From JACKJP01 sp050249695 (GTDB taxonomy: Bacteria; Pseudomonadota; Alphaproteobacteria; Rhizobiales; Tepidamorphaceae): a stretch of DNA of 64,000 bases. The position numbers and the translations under genes are program-made. The stretch lies in the NCBI GenBank assembly GCA_050249695.1, contig JBFWQA010000002.1:186001-250000 (forward strand), written 5' to 3'. Shown here piece by piece: positions 16,401 through 24,121 of the stretch. Position 1 is the stretch's first letter; each line of letters starts with the position of its first letter. The notes below the pieces were generated by a model, which did no database searches, had not been told where the DNA came from, and was given only the letters and a program-made list of their open reading frames with translations.

Positions 16401-18932
16401 GAGAGGTTTCAGGCCAAGGCGTATGCCGTCGGCACGCACGGGCAGATCGAGCGTGCGCTCGACGGGCCGGCCACCCGAATCGACGACCCGGATAAAGGCC
16501 GTCGCGACCATCGGCAGGCTTGTCGGCGGGGCTTCCGGCAATGCCAGCGGCACGACCGCGTGGCCCTCGTCGTCCGTCGTATCGCCGATGTCGAGCGGCT
16601 GGATCAACGGCTCGAAGGCATCTTCGGGCAGGCCGAAACGATAGCCCGGCCAGGCCGCGATCTCACGGCTGGAGACGAGCTTCGTCTCGCCTTCGATCCT
16701 GAGATTTGAGGCCGGCGCGCCATAGAGAAAGCGGGCGTCGAGCGATACCTCGCCCGGATCATTGAGCGCGATGGTGCCGGTTTCGCTCTTCAGCGCGAAA
16801 TCGAGCCGCTCGGGCTGAAAATCCTCGACGAGAAACTTCACTTCCGTCAGCGCGTCGCCTTTCGGATCGGTGTAGTAGCCGGCGCGCCACTGGCCGCGCA
16901 TCGCGGCGGCGGAGAGCTCGATGCGCGCGTGATGTCCGCCAAGCCCGGCATCAGGCACGGTACGGCGCAGATATTCAACGCCGTCCGGGCGCCTGAGGAT
17001 CAGCGTCAGCGGCGTCGCCTCAACCGCATCGGCTTTCGCGTTGCGGACGAGCGCCGTGAGTTCAACGTCCTCGCCGGGCCTGTAGACGCCGCGGTCGCTG
17101 ACCGCAAAGAGGTCTAGCGCCTGGGCAGCGGGACGGCCGGCGACGCCACGGTCGGTCAGATCGAAACCCGGGGCGCTGTAGTCGAGGAAGGCGTAGTCAC
17201 CGGCATCGGTCTCGACGACGACCAGCGCCGGTGCGTTGCCGCCCTCGCCGTTCAGCAGCCCCGGATCGAGCCGCGCGCGGCCGTCCGGGCCGGTCTTCGC
17301 GGTGCCAAGGATTTCATCGTTGAGCGCAACAAGCCGAACCGTCGCACCGCCGATCGGCACTGCGGTGCCGAGTGACCGGGCGAAGACGTTGAGCCCGTCG
17401 GACCCGGCGAGCGCCGCGATGCCGATATCGGTGACGATGAACCATTGCGTCGCCGACGGCTGCCAGTCCTCGTCGCGCAATTCATTGGCGGCCTTGGCGG
17501 TCAGAATATAGACACCCGGCTTCAGCGGTCCGGTGATCCCCGAAACCGGGATCGCGGTCGTCATGTCGCGATTGAGCTCGCGGCGCACCGTCACCTCGCC
17601 TTTCCAGACGGCTTCGCCCTTTGAATCGCGAATCTCGGAAAAGTCATAGGCGTTGAGCTGCGACAGGAAGCTGGAATCGCCGACGGCGCGAGCCAGCGAG
17701 CGGTCGCCGATGCGGACCAGCTCGGCCTTCACGATGTCCGTATTGACCGTGACCACGGGTATCGTCGCCTCGCCACCGGCGGGCAGCACATAGGCTTTGC
17801 CGGGGAAGCGGACGGATGGGGCGCGGTCGCGCACGAAGATGTCGAGATCGACATTGCGCTTGAGCTTTTCCCCGTCGCCGGCGGGCAGGCCCGCGCGCAC
17901 CGTCACCCGGTAGCGCTCGCCGTGGCGCACGCCATCGACGCAGACCTGACGCTCCTCGGCTTCGGTCGCGATATCGCCGGCGCCCTCGACCTGGACGAAA
18001 TCGGCGGCCCGGAAAGCGCCGGTCGCGATCGGATCGGAGAATACGACGCAGAGGCGCGGCGAAACCGCATCGGAATCCACCGTGTGCTCGACAATGCGGA
18101 AACCGCGCTCCAGTTCGAGCTTTGCCAGAGAATCGCTTACCCAGTCGACCGGATTGGCGTCGATGCTCGCCCTGTAGGCGCGGATGGCGTTCTTCCACTG
18201 GCTCTGGCGCTGCAGGGCAATCGCCAGCATCGCGAACGCATCGCCACGCACCGTGGCGACGTCGGAATTCAGCACCGCGTTGATGGCGGCCGACACCGCC
18301 TCTTCCTGCTGCCGGTTCTTTTCGCGCCAGTCATCGGTGTCGGTGGAGATGATCGCGCGCGCGAAACGCCCCCAGAGCGCGCCGTCGGTGGAGGCCTTGC
18401 GCAGGGCCCGCCGGTAGTTCTCGCTGACGCCGTCGACATTCTTTTCGCCACGGGCGGCATCGCCGGCCGCAGACAGTTCCGCGACAGAGCGCGAATCGAC
18501 GGGCAGCTTTCCGACCGCGCCGGCGAAACGGCGCGCGTCGTCGATATAGCGCTGTGGCAGGAAGGCCAGCGCCTCCTTGCGCTGCTCGATCGTGTCGGGC
18601 GAAGCCGCCGCACGGATGACGATCTTGCCGCCGACGGCGCCGGCGAAGGACTGCGCCCTGCCGGCGGTCTTCTTCATGAAGCACCAGCCGGCCTTGGTGT
18701 TGAAGGTGAAGGCCTGACACTGGCTGTCGGCGACGCAAGCCCTGGAGCACTCGTCGAGCGTGACCTCCTTCAGCGTCTTGTAATCGCCGCCGAAGAAGTC
18801 GGTATCCTGACTGAGGACGATCTCGCGCGCCGATTGCTGCGCCGATACCGGCTGCGCCACAAGCACCGCCGCGACGATTGCCGCGGCCCCGGCGGCAGCG
18901 CGCCCGAGCCGACCCAAATCACGCATGTTCAT
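13443..18932 (-). CDS. Bacterial alpha-2-macroglobulin with N-terminal PAN/apple domain
   Basis: 1829 residues from the ATG at 18932, chosen because GGGAGGTG lies just upstream and a signal peptide follows (hydrophobic AAAGAAAIVAAVLVAQPV, cleavage after SAQ). The open frame extends 58 codons further upstream but has no signal or ribosome binding site there. A PAN/apple-like cysteine domain (LDECSRACVADSQCQAFTF, WCFMKK) precedes the MG domains. The thioester motif GCTEQ is present (Cys at about 1379) within YPYGCTEQLTSRALPL, so the protein should trap attacking proteases covalently. It is paired with pbpC, which is thought to repair the wall while the macroglobulin blocks proteases in the periplasm. 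Confidence 0.93.
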   Translation of the reverse strand: MNMRDLGRLGRAAAGAAAIVAAVLVAQPVSAQQSAREIVLSQDTDFFGGDYKTLKEVTLDECSRACVADSQCQAFTFNTKAGWCFMKKTAGRAQSFAGAVGGKIVIRAAASPDTIEQRKEALAFLPQRYIDDARRFAGAVGKLPVDSRSVAELSAAGDAARGEKNVDGVSENYRRALRKASTDGALWGRFARAIISTDTDDWREKNRQQEEAVSAAINAVLNSDVATVRGDAFAMLAIALQRQSQWKNAIRAYRASIDANPVDWVSDSLAKLELERGFRIVEHTVDSDAVSPRLCVVFSDPIATGAFRAADFVQVEGAGDIATEAEERQVCVDGVRHGERYRVTVRAGLPAGDGEKLKRNVDLDIFVRDRAPSVRFPGKAYVLPAGGEATIPVVTVNTDIVKAELVRIGDRSLARAVGDSSFLSQLNAYDFSEIRDSKGEAVWKGEVTVRRELNRDMTTAIPVSGITGPLKPGVYILTAKAANELRDEDWQPSATQWFIVTDIGIAALAGSDGLNVFARSLGTAVPIGGATVRLVALNDEILGTAKTGPDGRARLDPGLLNGEGGNAPALVVVETDAGDYAFLDYSAPGFDLTDRGVAGRPAAQALDLFAVSDRGVYRPGEDVELTALVRNAKADAVEATPLTLILRRPDGVEYLRRTVPDAGLGGHHARIELSAAAMRGQWRAGYYTDPKGDALTEVKFLVEDFQPERLDFALKSETGTIALNDPGEVSLDARFLYGAPASNLRIEGETKLVSSREIAAWPGYRFGLPEDAFEPLIQPLDIGDTTDDEGHAVVPLALPEAPPTSLPMVATAFIRVVDSGGRPVERTLDLPVRADGIRLGLKPLFDGSVEEGGNARFEVIAIDADGNRVALANAAWQLAERETRFQWYNSDGTWNYEPVTTSKRVASGTVDIPKDEPARIEAPVNWGGYEMRLTAAGASGAGSEFEAGWYVTPTAEDTPDVLKVALDKERYKVGETAVVHLTPRFAGTALVMVADDRLIAMKSVEVAEGGTDVELPVTADWGPGAYVTAMLYRPMDIDARRMPGRAVGLQWASVDPENRKLGVSISSDEVTRPRGQLPVEVKIANLKAGEKAYFTLAAVDLGILNLTRHPVPDPDGWYFGQRRLGLDIRDVYGRLIDRMQGAPGTVRSGGDGALARFDVPPPTDDLVAFHSGVVEVGPDGTATVSVDLPDFNGTVRLSVMAWSAAGVGHGMKEVIVRDPIVVSASLPKFLAPGDQSRLALDLAHVEGPAGLVKISVAGDGITIPEGADRTVELGQTERKQVLVPLIAGDVGDHVLTVRITTPDGSELAKTLNMPVRANEPEVLRYVSTEIRPGGDLTLDDGLLDGLLPGTSAITVSVGGAGDLDVPGLLAMLDRYPYGCTEQLTSRALPLVYLGDVSRQAGLPGDASVADRVRKAIPLILANQASNGGFSLWGRGDADNMWLNAYVAEFLTRAREKGYDVPEAAMRQAMDNLRNGLAYVSEFDSGGEDVAYALYVLARNGRAAIGDLRYYAEARLDNFATPMAKAQLAAALALYGDTRNAATTMRAAIASLRQDEEDGWRDDYGSALRDGAAVLTLAAETGVAPADMTELAKAISAAFNTRKHVSTQELVWLTLAANAMQKGAAPLQLDVGGQAIQGNYTARFEDEDLVAAPVVIANRGSRPATTRVTIAGVPVSPEPAGGNGYQIDRRYYDLDGNEMEPTDIALGTRFFAVLTVTTSEERAARLIVNDPLPAGLEIDNPSLIASADVPDIEAIDSLDETAHTEFRSDRFVAAVDRAAGDSTEFQLAYVVRAVSPGSFAHPAAQVEDMYRPEYRARTGAGHVEIVGPLR

Positions 18933-19014
18933 AGGACACCTCCCGACGCCTCGCCGCCCCGGCGGCGTCAAGTCTAGGCACGCCATCATGTCCGCGTAAA
19001 GACGGCAGAATGGA

Positions 19015-19278
19015 TCAAATCTTACGCGACATGCGCACCACAAAGGAGATGACCGCGGCGACGGCCTTGTAGAGTTCCTCGGGAATCTCCTCGTCGAGCG
19101 CCACATGCGACAGCGCTTCGGCCAGCGCCGGATTTTCCTCGATCATCACGCCGTGCTTGTTCGCTTCCTCAATGATCCGCCGGGCCAGCGCACCCTCGCC
19201 GCGGGCCGTGACCACCGGCGCGCCCGTACCCTCATACTGGAGCGCGACCGCGCGTGTCCTTTCCGGCGTGTCGCTCAT
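19015..19278 (-). CDS. FlhB C-terminal-domain-like protein
   Basis: 87 residues, equal to the cytoplasmic C-terminal part of the flagellar/type III export switch protein FlhB, without its membrane part. Visible family features are AVALQYEGTGAPVVTARGEG, an EEANKHGVMIEENPALAEAL segment and IPEELYKAVAAVISFV. In FlhB this region starts with the autocleavage site NPTH; that motif is absent here. The start overlaps the stop of the FliK-like gene by ATGA (19275-19278). Such FliK/FlhB-C pairs occur in several phyla (for example ylqG-ylqH of Bacillus subtilis), with no settled function. No other flagellar gene is in the window. Confidence 0.8.
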   Translation of the reverse strand: MSDTPERTRAVALQYEGTGAPVVTARGEGALARRIIEEANKHGVMIEENPALAEALSHVALDEEIPEELYKAVAAVISFVVRMSRKI

Positions 19279-20831
19279 GACCGCCGGTCCAGGAAGAAGC
19301 CTGACGACCTCGCCGCCGGGCGGGGTTTGCCGCTGCCCGCCGTGATCTCGCCGCAAACCAGGCCGGCCGCGCAGAGCGCGTCGCGAAGGTCGTTCAGGCC
19401 CGCCTCGAGGACCCCGGCCATCGGCGCGTTTTCCGCATAGAGCGAGACATCCACCGCTTCGCCGACGAGGCCGACCGAGGCGTGGGTCGGCCCGGCCTCC
19501 CCCGGTTCGAGCGAAAAGCGCACACGCCAGCCCTTTTCCGGGCGTCCGTCCTTCGATCGGAGCTCGCTCGCAAGCCGCATCTGCACGGTGCCAGTGCCCC
19601 CGGGCATGACGAGCGGGATTTCGATCATCAATTCCGGCGTGTCGGCCGCCGGATCGGCGCCCCGATCGGGGAGCGAGGCGATCTGCAGCAGGCGAACGCG
19701 GTGCAGCGCCCCTTCGATACGCGCCAGAAGATAGGTCGCGGCCTCGTGCGGCTCGCCGGCGAACGACATGCCGCGCGGCGGTTCGCCATGCAGCGGGGCA
19801 CCGCGTTGCGGCGGCGGGGGACGGTTTTCCGGCAGCGGCGAGCCCGATTCGCGGCCGATCCAGTCGATCAATGAACGGCGAAGCGCCTGCAACGCCGTCT
19901 TCAGGTCCCCCGTTACCGGCACCCCGCGCGCGAGAAGGGCTTCCGTCTGCACGCCGGAGCGCCTGATCGCTTCGCGCAGCGCGGACGGATCCGTCGCCTC
20001 GCCGGCAATCCGCAGCCCGAGCAGCCTGACGATGGCGGACATGACGGGGGCCGGAACGGCAGCGCGCGCCGGCGACAGACTGAGGAGGGCCTCTGCCTCC
20101 GCGAACAGTCCCGCAAGGCCGGACTGTTTCGCCGCCGAATCGGATTTCGCCGCGGCAACCGCCGCTTCCGCGCGGGGCGGCAGGCCGGTCCGGTTGCCGG
20201 TGGAAGGAGGAGGAACGACTTCCGCCTGCGCCGCACCCGGCGCCTGCGGCCCGGCGCGCAAGCGGACCTGACCCTGCGCCAGTGCGGCTGTTCCCTGCGG
20301 CGCCGTCTGGGCCTGCGGGCTTGCGGACGGCACGGCGGCGGGCGGCGAGGACGATGTGAGCGAAGACGGCGATGCGCCGGCCGCATTTGGCTGTCCGATA
20401 TCCGATGGAACTGACGCCGGCGCTGACGCCGGAACTGTCGTGGGGGCGGGGAATGACTGCGGCGATGACGGAGCCGTGGGAGCGGGCGCCGGTGGGGGCT
20501 GGGCCGCCGGCTGGCTCGCCGTGACGATGGTCGCCGGCGCAGATGGTTGCGGCTGCGTCGAGCCCGGTGTCTGGATGCGCAGGATCGCGATCGTCGGATT
20601 TGTTCCGCCCCGCTGGACCTGGAAGACGACCTCGCTGCCGGCCGGCAACGGCCTCGGCAGCTTCACGTCTATGGCGCCGCCGCGAAACAGCAGGCGCGCC
20701 AGTTCGCCGGAAAGCTGTGCCGAGACACGCGCGGCGATGATGTCGCCGCTGTTGAGCGCGGGCCGCCCTTCGGCGCCGGCGAGCGCGGCCAGCACCGCGG
20801 GCAGGCCGGAAGCGGAAGGCGAGACCGCCAT
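19275..20831 (-). CDS. FliK-like hook-length control domain protein
   Basis: 518 residues. A short N-terminal domain (1-90) is followed by a long low-complexity Ala/Pro/Ser/Gln-rich region (about 90-200). The C-terminal Flg_hook-like domain is recognised by ELMIEIPLVMPGGTGTVQMR, WRVRFSLEPGEAGPTHASVG and SLYAENAPMAGVLEAGLNDL. In flagellar systems FliK measures hook length and contacts the FlhB C-terminus. Here it is translationally coupled to a FlhB-C-like gene, away from flagellar genes. Identity as a FliK-type protein is likely; its role is unknown. Confidence 0.72.
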   Translation of the reverse strand: MAVSPSASGLPAVLAALAGAEGRPALNSGDIIAARVSAQLSGELARLLFRGGAIDVKLPRPLPAGSEVVFQVQRGGTNPTIAILRIQTPGSTQPQPSAPATIVTASQPAAQPPPAPAPTAPSSPQSFPAPTTVPASAPASVPSDIGQPNAAGASPSSLTSSSPPAAVPSASPQAQTAPQGTAALAQGQVRLRAGPQAPGAAQAEVVPPPSTGNRTGLPPRAEAAVAAAKSDSAAKQSGLAGLFAEAEALLSLSPARAAVPAPVMSAIVRLLGLRIAGEATDPSALREAIRRSGVQTEALLARGVPVTGDLKTALQALRRSLIDWIGRESGSPLPENRPPPPQRGAPLHGEPPRGMSFAGEPHEAATYLLARIEGALHRVRLLQIASLPDRGADPAADTPELMIEIPLVMPGGTGTVQMRLASELRSKDGRPEKGWRVRFSLEPGEAGPTHASVGLVGEAVDVSLYAENAPMAGVLEAGLNDLRDALCAAGLVCGEITAGSGKPRPAARSSGFFLDRRS

Positions 20832-20998
20832 GTCGCAAAGCTCCGACTCAAAGTTGCGCCGCAGTGCGATCAGTATCGACGCAACGGCCGGCCTTGCAAA
20901 GGCCGTTGTCGGTGCCAGGGCAGGCGTCCACCGGCCAAGCGCGAAGATTGGCTTGGCCGCCCCGTTGCGCTAGGAGTTTGCGGCCGTGAACCTGGAGA

Positions 20999-22345
20999 AT
21001 GAGCTGCGTGCCGAGGCGAAGCGACACCCATATGTCGACAACCGAGGCTGGAACGCCCGCATCGCATGCGGCCGCTTTCTGGTTTCTCGCGGTCCTTCCC
21101 TTGCTGGCGGTACTTTTCAATCGCGGCCATATGGGTATCGCCGCCATCGGACTTGCCATCGCCACGGTCGCCGCGATGCGGGTGACCGGCGTGCGCGGTG
21201 CGCTCGGCCAGATCGTTCGGGCATGGCGGCCGCCCTACGGGCCGACGGTCCTTGCGGTGCTTGTCTTCTGCATCCTCGCGGAAATCTCCTCATTCTGGGC
21301 CTTCGATCCCCCGCTCGCGCTGGCGAGAGCGGCCAGCCTTGCCGGCGTCGTTCTGATCGCGCTGCCCCTGCCGGCGCTGTTGTCTCACAGTGACGCGCGC
21401 ACAACGACGATCTTCGCTTTCTCCGGCCTGCTGGCGGCAAGCCTCTTTCTGGCGGAGGAAACGATCGGTCCGGCGGTATTCTCTTCGTGGCGCATCGCCG
21501 TCCACTATTCGCAATGGCCGATGGGGACGGAGGGGAACGAGCGGCTCCTGGACCACTACCTCATGCAGATCAATCGTTCCGTGGTGACCGTGTCGCTGCT
21601 GCTCTGGCCGACGGGCTTCCTGCTCTGGCATCGCGGCAGAAAGGACCTGCTCGCGCTGCTGCTCCTGGTCGCGCTGCCGGCCATCGCGGCATCTTTCAGC
21701 CAGTCGGCCATCCTCGGCGCCATCGTCGGCGCGGTCGCCGCGCTGGTGACGGTGCTGGCCTGGCGGCTCGCCGTCTACGGCTTCGCTGCCGCCGTGATGC
21801 TGCTGGCCGCCGAAACGCCGATGATCTTCAAGATCATGCCGGATCGCGCCGGCGAATTTCTCGTCAAGGCGGCCGGCGGCGGCGGCGCCGCGGAACGGCT
21901 GGTCATCTGGAAAGCCTTTGCGGAAAGCGTCTTCCAGCGCCCGATATTGGGCTGGGGAGCGGATGCCGGTCGCTTCTTCGGTGCAGATGACGTCCCGCCT
22001 AAGTTCGTGCCGAAGGGATGGCCGGATCAGATGTGGCACCATCCTCACAACGGGTTCCTTCAGGCCTGGGTGGATATGGGCGTGTTCGGCGGCCTGACGC
22101 TGGGCGCGATCTTCGCGGCCGCATCCTTCGCCATCGCCGGACTGCCGGCGTCGCTCAGGCCGGCGGCGATGGGATGTCTTGCCGCCAGCGCCGCCGTCAC
22201 GCTCGTCAGCCACGGGCTCTGGCAGACCTGGTCGCTCATGCTGATGGCGCTCTGTGCCGCGTTTTTCGTGTGGCTGGGAAAGACCGTCGCGCTGGAAGCC
22301 GACCTCTCGGCCGCGCTCAATATGGACGGCCGTCCTTATGCGTGA
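20999..22345 (+). CDS. O-antigen ligase / Wzy-type polymerase family membrane protein
   Basis: 448 residues with about ten or more hydrophobic membrane segments. The family signature is a large periplasmic loop holding PILGWGADAGRFFG and the motif WHHPHNGFLQAWVDMGVFGG, typical of Wzy_C/WaaL proteins, which join undecaprenyl-linked glycans to lipid A or polymerise repeat units. The ATG at 20999 overlaps a GGAG; a second in-frame ATG follows at about 21032. It may serve the polysaccharide locus further right, although it is 3 kb outside it. Its 3' end overlaps the convergent cupin gene by 29 bases. Confidence 0.82.
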   Translation: MSCVPRRSDTHMSTTEAGTPASHAAAFWFLAVLPLLAVLFNRGHMGIAAIGLAIATVAAMRVTGVRGALGQIVRAWRPPYGPTVLAVLVFCILAEISSFWAFDPPLALARAASLAGVVLIALPLPALLSHSDARTTTIFAFSGLLAASLFLAEETIGPAVFSSWRIAVHYSQWPMGTEGNERLLDHYLMQINRSVVTVSLLLWPTGFLLWHRGRKDLLALLLLVALPAIAASFSQSAILGAIVGAVAALVTVLAWRLAVYGFAAAVMLLAAETPMIFKIMPDRAGEFLVKAAGGGGAAERLVIWKAFAESVFQRPILGWGADAGRFFGADDVPPKFVPKGWPDQMWHHPHNGFLQAWVDMGVFGGLTLGAIFAAASFAIAGLPASLRPAAMGCLAASAAVTLVSHGLWQTWSLMLMALCAAFFVWLGKTVALEADLSAALNMDGRPYA

Positions 22346-22799
22346 ATAACCAGCCTGACGGCCCCAGGACCGCCTCGATGTCGTCGCCGGGATAGGAAAC
22401 CTCATCGCCGGGGGTGCGGTCGCCGACCTCCAGATAAACCACGTCTTCATCCGTGCGGTTGACGAGCTGATGGGCGATGCCGGCGGCGGCGAAACCCGCG
22501 CACATGCCGGGCGAAAGCTGGACCTCGCCCCGGTCGGTGACGAGCACGGGCTCGCCCTGAAGAACATAGATGAACTCGTCCTGCACGCGGTGGCGATGCA
22601 GCAGCGCCGATTCCCCGCCCGGGGCAAGCCGGGTCAGATTCACGCCGAAGTTCTTCAGGCCGAACAGATCGCCCAGCGGACGTTTCTCGCGCCTCGCCAT
22701 CCGGCTGAAGAACGGCTCCGGGTAGTTCGACGGCTTGACGCGCGGCGCAGCCGCTTCAGCCCGCATGGCCAGGGGAAACGCCGGCGGTTTTTCATTCAT
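22317..22799 (-). CDS. Cupin domain protein
   Basis: 160 residues from the ATG at 22799, which overlaps the stop of the LtrA gene by ATGA. The conserved beta-barrel has ALLHRHRVQDEFIYVLQGEP, with the metal-binding His/His/Glu pattern of cupin motif 1, and a weaker second motif AAGIAHQLVNRTDE. The specific function is unknown; such proteins are often isomerases, dioxygenases or sugar-binding proteins. Translational coupling to ltrA suggests the two work together or are simply co-transcribed. The 3' end runs 29 bases into the convergent O-antigen ligase gene. Confidence 0.8.
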   Translation of the reverse strand: MNEKPPAFPLAMRAEAAAPRVKPSNYPEPFFSRMARREKRPLGDLFGLKNFGVNLTRLAPGGESALLHRHRVQDEFIYVLQGEPVLVTDRGEVQLSPGMCAGFAAAGIAHQLVNRTDEDVVYLEVGDRTPGDEVSYPGDDIEAVLGPSGWLFTHKDGRPY

Positions 22800-24016
22800 T
22801 TTCCCGTGCCTTCGCGGATGCGTGGCGCTGCGATGGACCGCCCGCGCGGCAAGGCGAGCGAGACATATTCCCAGACCGCGACCGCCACGAGCAGCGCACA
22901 TATCGCCGCCGCCAGCAGGAGAATGGGCAGGCCGCCCGCCACGGCGAAGATGGCGGCAAGCCCGGCGATGCCGGCAATGTGGGAGAGCGGCGGGCGGCCC
23001 GAGATGATCCCCTTGAACCAGAGGTTGCCCGCCATGAAGAGAGCCGGACCGCCGACGATGGCGGCGGCCTTTCCGGCGCCGGCCGCATCGAGCGGATGGG
23101 CGAGCGTGAAATCGGCGCCGACGGCCGTCACCAGGATGCCGGCGACGATCGGGATGTGCGCGTAGGTGTAGGCGGCCCGGGCCACGCCACCGGGATTGGC
23201 CGACCCTTCGATCAGATGCGCGCCGCGTTCGTGGCCGAAACGAAAGTAGATCCACCAAAGCGCGAGTGTCGTCATGAAGGCGACCGCGAATGCCGCCATC
23301 AGCGCGCCCGTCCACTCGCCCTCGCTGAAGATGCGGCCGGTCACGAGAATCGTTTCACCCAGGCAGATGATGACGAACAGCGCGCAGCGTTCGGCCATAT
23401 GCGCGCCCGACACGTTCCAGCTCGCCGATTCCGACCGGCCGAGCACCGGAACCCAGAAGCCCAGGGCGGGGGCGGCGTACTCGATCGCGAGCGCGATGAT
23501 CCAGATCGCCAGCCGCCATTCGTGATGGGCAAAACCCCCGGCGATCCAGAACAGTCCGGCGAAGGCGAGCCACAGGGTGATGCGCTGGAAATTGCGGTAG
23601 CGGACCGGATCGTAGCCGCGGTTGGCGAAAGCGACAAACGCCGAGCGGCCGACCTGCATCGCGACATAGGCACCGGCAAAGAAGAGGCCGCGATCGCCGA
23701 AGGCCTCGGGGATCGAGGTCGACAGGACGAGCCCGAGAAACATCATGGCGAACAGCATCGCCCGTACGGACATGTGCGCGGGGTTCAGCCAGTTCATCGC
23801 CCAGGTCGTGTAGATCCAGATCCACCACACACCGAGCACCATGACCAGCCCCTCGGCGACGCCCGCCGGGGTGAAATGATGCGCCATCGTGTGGGAGAGC
23901 TGGATGATGGTGAAGACGAAGACGAGATCGAAGAAGAGCTCGATGAAGGAAACCTTGCCTTCCTCGGCTTCGCCTCTGCGGCGGAAGAGCCCGCCTTTGG
24001 GATGACCGTTCGCCAT
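22796..24016 (-). CDS. Low temperature requirement protein A family membrane protein
   Basis: 406 residues with many membrane helices. The N-terminal family signature is plain: EGKVSFIELFFDLVFVFTII then QLSHTMAHH, followed by ARG-free helices and ERCALFVIICLGETILVTG with the conserved acidic residue in the membrane. LtrA was first found as a gene needed by Listeria for growth in the cold; the biochemical activity is not known. It begins a two-gene minus-strand unit with the cupin gene. Confidence 0.9.
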   Translation of the reverse strand: MANGHPKGGLFRRRGEAEEGKVSFIELFFDLVFVFTIIQLSHTMAHHFTPAGVAEGLVMVLGVWWIWIYTTWAMNWLNPAHMSVRAMLFAMMFLGLVLSTSIPEAFGDRGLFFAGAYVAMQVGRSAFVAFANRGYDPVRYRNFQRITLWLAFAGLFWIAGGFAHHEWRLAIWIIALAIEYAAPALGFWVPVLGRSESASWNVSGAHMAERCALFVIICLGETILVTGRIFSEGEWTGALMAAFAVAFMTTLALWWIYFRFGHERGAHLIEGSANPGGVARAAYTYAHIPIVAGILVTAVGADFTLAHPLDAAGAGKAAAIVGGPALFMAGNLWFKGIISGRPPLSHIAGIAGLAAIFAVAGGLPILLLAAAICALLVAVAVWEYVSLALPRGRSIAAPRIREGTGK

Positions 24017-24121
24017 GCGTGTCCCCGATGATTCAGGCCTGCCCCTCAGACTTCATGACGCTTGCGGGCAAACGTCAATCCTCTGCATATCGCCACCGCT
24101 GCGATCCGGGGAGGGAGGACT

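Noticed and set aside
19279..20838. Extension of the FlhB-C-like frame through the whole FliK-like gene
   Set aside because: The upstream part is Arg/Ala-rich and reads a different frame of the FliK-like gene. The ATG at 19278 gives a complete FlhB-C domain with the usual ATGA overlap.
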